Positions 1-6,873 of a stretch of DNA of 17,060 bases are shown in pieces. Location: assembly GCA_964576115.1 (NCBI GenBank), contig CAZNUA010000034.1:9904-26963 (forward strand). The letters run 5' to 3'. Below the pieces are notes generated by a model. It had not been told where the DNA came from and did not search any database. It was given only the letters and a program-made list of their open reading frames with translations. Source of the stretch: CAYSYY01 sp964576115 [NCBI: uncultured Gemmatimonadota bacterium]. Its GTDB lineage: Bacteria; Blakebacterota; Blakebacteria; Blakebacterales. Position 1 is the first letter of the stretch; the number at the start of each line of letters is the position of its first letter. The position numbers and the translations under genes were made by a program.

Positions 1-813
1 TTCGATCCGGCGGTGCGCGTCATCACCTTCCGGCGCAATTTCGGCAAGGCGGCCGCTCTCGACGCCGCTTTCCGCCGCACCCGCGGCCGTTATGTGGCGA
101 CCATCGATGCCGATCTGCAGGACGACCCCGCCGAAATTCCCCTGCTGATCGACTATCTCGAACGGTCGGATCTCGATCTTGTCAACGGCTGGAAAAAGGT
201 CCGGCGCGATCCGCTGACCAAGCGCATCCCCTCGAAATTCTGGAACCTCCTGACCCGGATCATCAGCGGGCTCCGGCTCCACGACTTCAACTGCGGGCTC
301 AAACTCTATCGGCGCGAAGTCGTCAAGGCCCTGCGGGTGCACGGCGATCTGCACCGCTACCTGCCCGTCCTGGCTCACTGGGCCGGTTTCCGGGTGGGCG
401 AGAAACCGGTCAACCACCGGCCCCGCCGCTTCGGCCGGACCAAGTACGCCGGACCGGGCCGGTTCGTGCGCGGTTTTCTCGACCTCATGACGGTCAAATT
501 TCTGAACCGGTACGTTTCCAGTCCGCTGCACTTCTTCGGCCTTTTCGGACTGCTGCTTCTGACCGTCGGGGTGGTCCTGAACCTCATCCTGCTCTGGGAG
601 AAGATCCAGGGCCACGGGATCGGCGATCGCCCTCTGCTCTTCCTGGCCGTCATGCTGGTGATCGTCGGGATCCAGTTCATCTCCTTCGGCCTGCTCGGCG
701 AGATGATGGCCCGCGAACCGCAGGAGGGCCAGACCTACCAGGTGGAGAACCTCTGGGGCTTCGAGTCCGGGTCGAATTCCGATCCGCACGGGGAGACGGA
801 CCGCGCTCCATGA
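1..813 (+). CDS. GT2 polyprenyl-phosphate-type glycosyltransferase with two C-terminal TM helices (5' truncated)
   Basis: The frame is open from base 1, so the true start lies outside the window; 270 codons remain. The protein begins inside the GT-A fold (NFGKAAALDAAF) and has the metal-binding DADLQDDP motif at visible residues 36-43. The acceptor region carries the family's HDFNCGLKLYRR and LHRYLP blocks and a GRTKY motif. Two membrane helices follow, at about 178-199 and 211-236. This is the order in membrane-anchored GT2 enzymes of the GtrB/ArnC/DPM type, which move a sugar from a nucleotide donor to undecaprenyl phosphate on the cytoplasmic face. The donor sugar cannot be read from the sequence. 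The ATGA overlap with the next gene indicates co-translation. The family call is firm; the substrate is unknown. Confidence 0.94.
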   Translation, partial: FDPAVRVITFRRNFGKAAALDAAFRRTRGRYVATIDADLQDDPAEIPLLIDYLERSDLDLVNGWKKVRRDPLTKRIPSKFWNLLTRIISGLRLHDFNCGLKLYRREVVKALRVHGDLHRYLPVLAHWAGFRVGEKPVNHRPRRFGRTKYAGPGRFVRGFLDLMTVKFLNRYVSSPLHFFGLFGLLLLTVGVVLNLILLWEKIQGHGIGDRPLLFLAVMLVIVGIQFISFGLLGEMMAREPQEGQTYQVENLWGFESGSNSDPHGETDRAP

Positions 814-1952
814 GGATCGTCTCGATCGGTCCCGCTCCTCCCTGGCGGGGAGGTATCGCCCATTACCATCTGGCCCTGACCCGCGCCCTCGAGGACCGCG
901 GTCTCGAGGTCGCCGTGCTGAATTTCGGACGTCTCTATCCCCGGCTCTTCTTCCCGGGCACTTCGCCCGTCGATCGGGCCGAGGGGGCGGCTTCCGCTCT
1001 CGGGGAACAGATCCTGTATCCCTGCCGTCCCCTGAGCTGGCGCCGGTCCGCACACTGGGTCCGATCCCGCGATCCCGACGCCGTTCTGGTGCACTGGTTC
1101 AATCCCTTCTTCGCTCCGGCCTGCCGGGGGGTGCTGGCCCGATTGCAGGGCTCCTCGGAACGCCGCCCGACGGTCGGCGTCATCTGTCATAACGTCCGGG
1201 CCCACGAGCGGCTCCCCGGGAGCCGGCTGCTGACCCGGATGCTGTTGCGGCGGGGCGATTTCTTCATCACCGGGGGAAACGTTCTGGCCTCCGAGATCGC
1301 CCGCCTGGTTCCCGGCGCCCCGGTCGAGGTCGTTCCCCATCCCCGCTACGACCTGCCCTGGACCCGTTCCCTGCCGTCCCGCGACGAGGCCCGCCGCCGG
1401 CTGGCCCTGCCCCTGGAGGGTCCGGTATTTCTCTCCTTCGGCCTCATCCGGGCCTACAAGGGGCTCGAAACGTTCCTCGAGGCCCTGGCTCTGCTCCCCT
1501 CCGGGGAGCCGTGGTACGCTCTGATCGCGGGGGAGTTCTATGTCGATCGCGAGCCGTATGAGCGGCAGGTCGAGCGGCTCGGTCTCGCCGGACGGGTCCG
1601 GATCGAGGACCGCTACATCCCCAATCCCGAGGTGCCGACCTATTTCGCCGCCTCCGACGTCTGCGTGCTTCCCTTCCATCACGCCACCCAGAGCGGAGTG
1701 GCTGCTTTGAGCGTGGCGCTGCGGCGCCCGGTTCTCACCACCAGGGTCGGCGCTCTGAACGAGGCGATCACCGAGGGGCGCGAGGGCTGGCTGGTGGAGC
1801 CGCGCGATCCGGTGGCCCTGGCCGAACGCCTGGCGGCGATCATCCGCGATCCCGACTCGGCCCGGCTGCCGGTCTGTGAGGGCCTCAGCGGCCTGCCCGG
1901 TTGGGACGATCTGGCCGCGGTCGTCGAGCGCCTGGCGGCGGGTCCGGGGTAA
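810..1952 (+). CDS. GT4-family (group 1) glycosyltransferase
   Basis: A 380-residue protein with GT-B fold organisation. The N-terminal acceptor domain starts with a PPWRGGIAHY loop (residues 10-19). The C-terminal nucleotide-sugar domain has SFGLIRAYKGLE (209-220) and the donor-binding segment ATQSGVAALSVALRRPVL (292-309), followed by TTRVGALNEAI. The first Glu of the usual EX7E motif is replaced by Gln-Ser, a substitution I recall from other group 1 enzymes. There is no signal peptide or membrane segment, so it is probably a cytoplasmic or peripheral enzyme adding a sugar to a lipid-linked intermediate. The ATG at 810 overlaps the previous stop by four bases, which fixes the start. Linkage and donor are not predictable. 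Confidence 0.93.
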   Translation: MRIVSIGPAPPWRGGIAHYHLALTRALEDRGLEVAVLNFGRLYPRLFFPGTSPVDRAEGAASALGEQILYPCRPLSWRRSAHWVRSRDPDAVLVHWFNPFFAPACRGVLARLQGSSERRPTVGVICHNVRAHERLPGSRLLTRMLLRRGDFFITGGNVLASEIARLVPGAPVEVVPHPRYDLPWTRSLPSRDEARRRLALPLEGPVFLSFGLIRAYKGLETFLEALALLPSGEPWYALIAGEFYVDREPYERQVERLGLAGRVRIEDRYIPNPEVPTYFAASDVCVLPFHHATQSGVAALSVALRRPVLTTRVGALNEAITEGREGWLVEPRDPVALAERLAAIIRDPDSARLPVCEGLSGLPGWDDLAAVVERLAAGPG

Positions 1953-1969
1953 GCGCCGCCGGTTCGGTC

Positions 1970-3067
1970 ATGATCGATCCCGGAACGCCCTCGCTCACCG
2001 TCGGACTCCTGGCCCGATTCTCTCCTGCAGAGCTCGAACGTACCTTGGGAGCGATCGCAAGCCAGCTCACCCGTGCCGACGAACTCCTGGTCGTACCGCT
2101 CGCAGGACTGACCGGGCCGGACGAAGCCGCCGTCCGGGTCGAGGAAAGCCGGATCGTCGGGGGAGTAAGCAAGCGGATCGCGCTTCTCTCCGGCAGCGGC
2201 CCGGGAGTGGTCTTGGACCGATCAGCTGCGGTGGTGCCGGCCTCCTCGCCGGCGGTGGCCTTCAATGCCGTTCTCGCCGCCGCCTCGGGTGAGGTGGTGG
2301 CCTTTCTCGACGACGGCGTCGTTCCCGTACCCGGCTGGCTCGAATCACTCCGGTTCGCGTTCCGCAATCCCGGCACCGACGCCGTGGCCGGGGCTCTCGA
2401 TCGTCAACCCGACCCTTATGAGAAAACCCGTCGTCCGGGGGGACGGTTGCGCTGGACAGGGCACCTGGCCGGAGATTTCACCGCTCTGCGCGGAGGTGTG
2501 ACCTCGCTGGTGCCGCCCGTCAACTTCGCCCTGCGGCGCGCCCGGGTGCTCGAGGCCGGCGGCTTCGATACGGGCTTTACCGCTGCCTGGCCGCTGGTCG
2601 AGGTTGAACTGCTGGTGCGGTTGGGCAAGGGGGGCTCGCGTTTCCGCTATCTGCCCTCGGCCCGGGCCGTGAGCTCACGGCCCGAACGGGCCCTGCACGC
2701 ACGGTCCGGATCGACCGCCGGGGACTCCGGTACTGACTCAGGGTTCGACCGTTCCGCAATCGATGAATCCGCCGGCGGTCACACAGACGATGAACCCGCG
2801 GGCGGTCCCGCGGCCGAACTCGAACAGCGGATTGCGGTTCTGCGCAGTCTGGCGGCGGTCTTTGCCCGTCACGAGTCGTGGGCCGTGCCGATCATGTTTG
2901 CCAGCCAGCTGCTGCAGGCTGTCATAGAAGTCGCCGCCCGGCGCCTGCCCCCCGAAGCGCCCGGTCATCTCAGTGCCGCCATCCGGGAGGGGCTCCGGCT
3001 CGGCGGCCGGCCGGCGGCCGGCACGTCTGCCGGGATGGCAGACAGTGCGAGAGAGGAGCACGAGTGA
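1970..3067 (+). CDS. Divergent GT2-family glycosyltransferase, possibly catalytically impaired
   Basis: I chose the ATG at 1970 because the GT2 fold begins a few residues later (LTVGLLARF). The frame is open further upstream to 1901, but that stretch lies inside the preceding gene. The product has 365 residues. It keeps the GT2 scaffold: VVAFLDDGVVPVPGWLE at 109-125, NFALRRARVLEAGGFD at 185-200 and VEVELLVRL at 210-218. Against the canonical pattern, the metal-binding FLDDD reads FLDDG and the catalytic ED reads VE (Val210-Glu211). The usual ARN segment before the DxD is also absent (AVAFNAVL). A low-complexity linker (about 244-283) precedes a helical C-terminus. It resembles the GT2 at 8313-9359 (shared RRPG...TGH segment) and may be its degenerate paralogue. 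No strong ribosome binding site precedes the start. Confidence 0.82.
   Translation: MIDPGTPSLTVGLLARFSPAELERTLGAIASQLTRADELLVVPLAGLTGPDEAAVRVEESRIVGGVSKRIALLSGSGPGVVLDRSAAVVPASSPAVAFNAVLAAASGEVVAFLDDGVVPVPGWLESLRFAFRNPGTDAVAGALDRQPDPYEKTRRPGGRLRWTGHLAGDFTALRGGVTSLVPPVNFALRRARVLEAGGFDTGFTAAWPLVEVELLVRLGKGGSRFRYLPSARAVSSRPERALHARSGSTAGDSGTDSGFDRSAIDESAGGHTDDEPAGGPAAELEQRIAVLRSLAAVFARHESWAVPIMFASQLLQAVIEVAARRLPPEAPGHLSAAIREGLRLGGRPAAGTSAGMADSAREEHE
2762..2815 (+). repeat. Two 27-bp in-frame tandem repeats in the GT2 linker
   Basis: Two adjacent 27-bp units (2762-2788 and 2789-2815) encode DESAGGHTD and DEPAGGPAA. Base matches are frequent along the whole unit, with differences mostly at single positions. 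They lie in the low-complexity linker between the GT2 domain and the C-terminal helical region, so length variation here would be tolerated. The DE[S/P]AGG core resembles the repeat in the flippase tail at 13329-13490. Confidence 0.6.
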
Positions 3068-3912
3068 CCGATCCGCCCCCTGTCGCGGCCATCGTTCTGA
3101 CCTGGAACGACCGGGAAAATCTCGAGGCCTGTCTGGAATCGCTCGGGCATCTCGATTATCCGGCCCTGGAGATCGTCGTCTCCGATAACGGCTCGACCGA
3201 CGGTTCGCTCGAGATGGTGCGCGACCGCTTCGCTGAGGTCACGCTGATCGAAAACGGCCGCAATCTGTTCTGGTCGGGTGGAAACAACGTCGGGATCGAG
3301 TACGCCCTGTCGACCGAGGCCGAGTGGATCATCCTGCTCAACAACGATATCGAGGTCGATCCGCACTTTATCACCGCCCTGGTCGAGGAAGGCGAGGCCC
3401 ATCCCGAGGCGGGTCTGCTGGGACCAAAAATCTACTATGCCGATTCCCCCCGGCTGCTCTGGTACGCCGGCGGCGAGGTCAACCTCTGGAAGGGAATGAT
3501 CCGGCACCGGGGCATCCGCGAGATCGATCGGGGCCAGTACGACGAACCGGTCGAGACCGATTACGTCACCGGTTGTGCGCTGATGATGCGCCGTGAGGTG
3601 CCCGAGCTGATCGGTCTGCTCGATCCCAGCTACATCGCCTATGCCGAGGATACCGATTTCTCGCTGCGGGCGCGGGCAGCCGGGTGGACCCTGCGCTATG
3701 TGCCCGGCGCCGTGCTCTGGCACAAGATCGGGGCCGCCTGGGGGGTCATCAGCTGGCGCAAGATCCGTCAGAAACTGCGCAGTCAGATCATCCTGCTACG
3801 CCGCTGGGCTCCGCCCTGGGCGTGGCTGAGCACCATCCCCCTCTTCTTCCTGCTCGATGGACTCCGGATCCTCTGGCTGATCCTCACCGGACGTATCAGG
3901 GACCGGCGCTGA
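3064..3912 (+). CDS. WbbL-like (rhamnosyltransferase-type) GT2 glycosyltransferase
   Basis: The start is GTG at 3064. It overlaps the previous stop (GTGA) and follows a strong AGGAG at 3054-3058 with a 5-nt gap. The frame extends upstream to 2878, but that part is antisense-like coding with no homology signal. The 282-residue product has VLTWNDRENL (11-20), SDNGSTDGS (40-48), the metal motif LLNNDIEVD (91-99), the GCALMMRR acceptor loop (170-177), the catalytic AEDTDFSLRA (194-203) and His220 in VLWHK. A hydrophobic segment at about 254-275 may anchor it to the membrane. This pattern is that of WbbL/RfbF-type enzymes, many of which transfer rhamnose from dTDP-rhamnose. The RmlC gene next door and the RmlD-like gene further along make a deoxyhexose donor reasonable but unproven. 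Confidence 0.93.
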   Translation: MTDPPPVAAIVLTWNDRENLEACLESLGHLDYPALEIVVSDNGSTDGSLEMVRDRFAEVTLIENGRNLFWSGGNNVGIEYALSTEAEWIILLNNDIEVDPHFITALVEEGEAHPEAGLLGPKIYYADSPRLLWYAGGEVNLWKGMIRHRGIREIDRGQYDEPVETDYVTGCALMMRREVPELIGLLDPSYIAYAEDTDFSLRARAAGWTLRYVPGAVLWHKIGAAWGVISWRKIRQKLRSQIILLRRWAPPWAWLSTIPLFFLLDGLRILWLILTGRIRDRR

Positions 3913-3941
3913 GGCCCGGAGTCAGGGCCGTTTCTAAACGG
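3913..3941. terminator. Possible bidirectional terminator between convergent genes
   Basis: The 32-bp space between the convergent genes holds two adjoining inverted repeats. One is GGCCC (3913-3917) with GGGCC (3925-3929) and a 7-nt loop. The other is CCGTTT (3928-3933) with AAACGG (3936-3941) and a 2-nt loop. They overlap by two bases, so they would be alternative structures. The short T run (3931-3933) lies inside the second stem rather than after it, so intrinsic termination is only plausible. Confidence 0.35.
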
Positions 3942-3944
3942 GAA

Positions 3945-4898
3945 TCAGACCAGGGTCTCGAAAACCTTCATGTTGTAATAAGCGGGATTGTCGAAATCGG
4001 CGAAGGTCTCGCGGTGCTCGATCAGGTCGCGGACGATGGCCGCAATGTCGTGCTGCGGTTCGAAACCGAGCACCTCGGCCGCCCGGGCTGTCGAGACGCG
4101 GTAATTGCGGTAATCCCGGATGGCTTTGAATTCCAGTTCGATCGGCGTGCCGAGTTCGGTCTCGAGGGTTTCGGCGACCAGACCGGCCACCTCGCCGACG
4201 GTATAGTTGCCGCTGGCGATATTGAAGACCCCCGAGACGGGTTCGGCGATCTCGACCGCGGTCGTATAAGCGGTTTCGACATCGCGGATGCTGATCACGG
4301 GGCGCCAGATGTCGGGATTGTTCACCACGATCCGTCCGTCGCGTACGGCGGTCATGAACATGGTGTTCACGATCAGATCCAGCCGCATGCGGGGGCTGTA
4401 GCCGCTCACGGTCCCCTTGCGCAGGCAGATCACGCCGAATTCCTCGGTCACCATCTGCAGCACCGCCTGCTCCCCCTGCAGTTTCGAGATCCCGTAGGGA
4501 TAGTCGGAGATGGCGGGATCGCTCTCGGTGAAGAGGTGGTCGACGGCATAGCCGTAGACCGAACAGGAACTGGCGTAAATGAAGCGCGGCACTCCGGCCC
4601 GGCGGGCGATATAGCCCAGGTAGGCGGGAGCGGCGGCATTGTGCACGAAGTTCATGGCCGGGGAGAGTTCGGCCATCGGGTCGTTGGACAGACCGGCCAG
4701 CCAGATGACCCGGTCATAGCCCTCCAGCTCGGCTTCGGCCAAATCCATGACGTTTTTTTCGATCCGCCCCGTTTCGGGGGGCAGGTGATCGCCGAACCAG
4801 AACAGGTCGGCGCAGTCGACCGCGTGACCGGCCGCCAGAAGCCGCGGGATCAGGGCGCTGCCGATATAACCGCCGCCGCCGGCCACGAGGATCTTCAT
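3945..4898 (-). CDS. Extended-SDR NAD(P)-dependent sugar-nucleotide epimerase/dehydratase/reductase
   Basis: A 317-residue extended short-chain dehydrogenase/reductase. The cofactor-binding GGGGYIG is at residues 7-13, followed by WLAGLSNDP (66-74). The active-site serine region is YASSCSVYG (108-116), and the YxxxK pair is Tyr135/Lys139 in YPYGISK. The start is supported by AGGAG (4907-4911 on the complementary strand) eight bases upstream. It lies 106 bp downstream of the RmlC-type gene on the same strand, so the two probably form one transcript. In that pairing the 3,5-epimerase product (a 4-keto sugar) would be reduced or further epimerised here. I cannot say which nucleotide sugar is made; a 4-ketoreductase, 4-epimerase or 4,6-dehydratase are all open. 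The C-terminus (NPAYYNMKVF) looks complete. Confidence 0.9.
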   Translation of the reverse strand: MKILVAGGGGYIGSALIPRLLAAGHAVDCADLFWFGDHLPPETGRIEKNVMDLAEAELEGYDRVIWLAGLSNDPMAELSPAMNFVHNAAAPAYLGYIARRAGVPRFIYASSCSVYGYAVDHLFTESDPAISDYPYGISKLQGEQAVLQMVTEEFGVICLRKGTVSGYSPRMRLDLIVNTMFMTAVRDGRIVVNNPDIWRPVISIRDVETAYTTAVEIAEPVSGVFNIASGNYTVGEVAGLVAETLETELGTPIELEFKAIRDYRNYRVSTARAAEVLGFEPQHDIAAIVRDLIEHRETFADFDNPAYYNMKVFETLV

Positions 4899-5004
4899 TC
4901 ACTCATCTCCTGTTGTCGCCGCTTCTCTTGTCGCGCCCGGGCGCACGCGCTGCCCCGGCCAGGATTCGCCCGGACTCTGTGCCCGGGTCGGGATCACCCA
5001 CCGG

Positions 5005-5577
5005 TTACGGGGTCCAGGTTAAGGCCTGTGCTTCGGGACGATCGAGCCACTCGGCCAGGGTCTGGGCGTTGCGGTCCTTGTCGGAGAGAATCGGGTCGCT
5101 CACCGGCCAGGTGATGCCGATGGCCGGATCGGACCAGAGGATCCCCGATTCTCCGGCCTGGTTGTAGATGCCGGTGCACTTGTACTGGATCTCACCCCAC
5201 TCCGAGAGCACGCAGAAACCCCGGGCGAAACCGGCCGGGGCGAAGACCTGCAGGCCGTCCCCGGCTTCCGATTCGATCCCGAACCACTCTCCCAGGGTCG
5301 GCGAGCCCGGGCGGATGTCCACCGCCATGAGGAAGGCCCGCCCCGAGGTGACCCGCATCAGCTTGGCCATCGGCGGGTCGTACTGGAAGTGCAGCCCGCG
5401 CAGGGTGTTCTGCACCGATCCCGAATGGTTGTCCTGCACGAAGGCAGTGGGCAGCCCCAGCTCGGCGAACAGGTCGGCCCGGAAAACCTCGGTGAAAAAA
5501 CCGCGTTCGTCGCTGAAAACCTCGCTGCGCAGTACCACCACCCCGTTCAGATGCTCGGCTTCGATATGGACCTGCAT
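5005..5577 (-). CDS. rfbC: dTDP-4-dehydrorhamnose 3,5-epimerase family protein (RmlC type)
   Basis: A 190-residue RmlC-family cupin of normal length. It shows FSDERGFFTEVF (21-32), QNTLRGLHFQ (56-65) with the catalytic-base His63, KLMRVTSGRAF (72-82), the YKCTGIYN block with Tyr138, and a SDKDRN end block (165-170). The enzyme epimerises C3 and C5 of a dTDP-4-keto-6-deoxyhexose in the cytoplasm, the third step to dTDP-L-rhamnose and related sugars. The usual GFAHGF block reads GFARGF (Arg119), so a related 4-keto sugar is also possible. GGGAG lies eight bases upstream of the ATG. It heads the minus-strand pair with the SDR gene. RmlA and RmlB are not in the window, and an RmlD-like gene is on the other strand at 13505. 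Confidence 0.92.
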   Translation of the reverse strand: MQVHIEAEHLNGVVVLRSEVFSDERGFFTEVFRADLFAELGLPTAFVQDNHSGSVQNTLRGLHFQYDPPMAKLMRVTSGRAFLMAVDIRPGSPTLGEWFGIESEAGDGLQVFAPAGFARGFCVLSEWGEIQYKCTGIYNQAGESGILWSDPAIGITWPVSDPILSDKDRNAQTLAEWLDRPEAQALTWTP

Positions 5578-5781
5578 GGATGGATCTCCCTGAGAGTGAC
5601 CGGTTCATTGCCTTCGAGCCAAACTAAGGATAAAGGATAACCGATTCGCCACCGGCGTCAGCATCGAATCCGGTTTCGGACATCCGGACAGGACCGATCC
5701 GGAACGGATCATGAGCCGTTAGGCATATGGTTGGGCAGCTGACATATTCTTCCGGTCTCGATTTCACAGGAGACGTGTGTC
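5578..5781. promoter_or_regulatory. Divergent intergenic region between rfbC and the propeller lipoprotein gene
   Basis: This 204-bp gap lies between divergent genes, so it must hold both promoters. For the minus strand a sigma70-like match is CTGACG (complement of 5656-5661), a 16-bp spacer and TATCCT (complement of 5634-5639). It matches four of six bases in each box. A tandem GGATAA / AGGATAA occurs at about 5627-5640. For the plus strand only a weak TAGGCA (5720-5725), 17 bp, CATATT (5743-5748) pair is visible. These are eye-matches without scoring; the promoters are inferred mainly from gene orientation. Confidence 0.3.
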
Positions 5782-6315
5782 ATGCCTGTTCGAAGTGCCA
5801 GCCTGTTTCTCCTGGCCGGTCTTCTGATCGCCTGCTCGCGGGAGGCCGGTCGGAGCTCGCCCGATGACCGGTCGGGCGCAGCCGCACCGCAGCTGAGTCA
5901 TCCTGTTCCCTGGTATCATTACGATGAAGAGGGTCGGTACCATCTCGTCGACTCCGCTGAGCGGCGGATCGCTGTCTTCGGATCGGACGGCTCTTACCTG
6001 TTCAGCTACGGCGGACGGGGCGGGGGTCCGGGGGAGTTCCGTTCCCTCGATTCGATCGTGATCCGGGATTCTCGGGTGACTGTTTTCGATCAGGCGCAGT
6101 ACCGCTCCACGGTGTTCACCACCGCCGGCGAGCTGCTGCGCATCATTCATCCGCCGACCGGACTGGGCCGTCTGACCGGCTTCGAGGAAGGTGAGGATCG
6201 ACGGCTGATCGGTTCCTATTCACGGGTTCGGGTCGATGATGACGGTTACCGCGAGAGACGCGGCCTGGTGATTGTGACCGACCGGTTGCGATATACTCAC
6301 CCCGGCACGGCTTGA
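5782..6315 (+). CDS. Six-bladed beta-propeller lipoprotein, N-terminal part of a frameshifted gene
   Basis: The ATG at 5782 follows AGGAG (5768-5772) by nine bases. The 177-residue product starts with a signal peptide ending in the lipobox LIAC (Cys18), followed by Ser, so export as a lipoprotein is expected. Propeller blades follow: YHLVDSAERRIAVFGSDG (53-70), then the family hallmark GGRGGGPGEF (77-86) and TVFDQAQYRSTVFTTAGE (100-117). The frame ends at a TGA (6313-6315) in the middle of the propeller, and the rest continues one base back in the frame at 6312-6821. Together they would give about 345 residues, close to the 405 of the related protein at 6874-8091. It probably works as an outer-membrane or periplasmic binding or scaffold protein; no enzymatic residues are recognisable. 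Confidence 0.82.
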   Translation: MPVRSASLFLLAGLLIACSREAGRSSPDDRSGAAAPQLSHPVPWYHYDEEGRYHLVDSAERRIAVFGSDGSYLFSYGGRGGGPGEFRSLDSIVIRDSRVTVFDQAQYRSTVFTTAGELLRIIHPPTGLGRLTGFEEGEDRRLIGSYSRVRVDDDGYRERRGLVIVTDRLRYTHPGTA

Positions 6316-6821
6316 TCAGGAGTGTGGGTAGCGAGCCCCTGATCGAGATCTTCGATATGAGAGGAATTCTCTGCCGCCGCATTGAACTGGACCTGCGGGC
6401 CGAAGAGATCCCGCCCGATGATAAACAGGGCGTACTCGAGGGGATCAGGGCGCGTCAACGATTCGAGATCCGGGAGTATACGGATGAGATGATCGATGAA
6501 AGTCTCGAGAATCTCCGCTTTCCCCGCCACAAGAGTTTCTGGTCGACTCTCACGGTGGATCAGAACGGGTATTTCTGGCTGCGGATCTGGGAACCGCCCC
6601 CCATGGAGGTCGGGGAGTGGAGCGCCTGTTACCGCCTGCTCAGCCCCGCCGGCGAGTATCTGGGCCTGACGCGCTGGCCCGGATCGACGGGTATGGTCGT
6701 CGGCAACCGGCTCCTGACCTGGGAGCTGAACCCCGCCACCGGCGAGCTCGAGACACCGGTGATCTACGCCATGCGGCCCCTGCCGGCCGGTTTCACCTTC
6801 CCCCAGGAACCAGCCGGATGA
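6312..6821 (+). pseudogene. C-terminal part of the frameshifted beta-propeller lipoprotein
   Basis: This reading frame continues the propeller of the preceding fragment: LIEIFDMRGILCRRIELDL, then LTVDQNGYFWLRIWE and YRLLSPAGEYLGLTRWPG, which are blade-like strands. It has no signal peptide of its own. Its only starts near the junction are TTG at 6312 (TTGA overlap with the upstream stop) or ATG at 6357. The frame is open upstream back to 6243, so the two frames overlap by about 70 bases. Adding one C in the CCCC run at 6300-6303 would join the frames as ...YTHPRHGLIRSVG.... I therefore read it as the second half of a single gene broken by a one-base deletion or a sequence error. Independent translation by termination-reinitiation is the less likely alternative. 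Confidence 0.65.
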
Positions 6822-6873
6822 ATTCGCCGGTTGTTACGACAGGCTCCTGGAAATCGCCGGCGGATTCTCGCCA

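Noticed and set aside
3684-5114. A 476-codon plus-strand frame across the minus-strand SDR gene
   Set aside because: It begins inside the WbbL-like GT2 and reads the antisense of the SDR, whose motifs (GGGGYIG, YPYGISK) are unmistakable. No ribosome binding site or protein family supports it.
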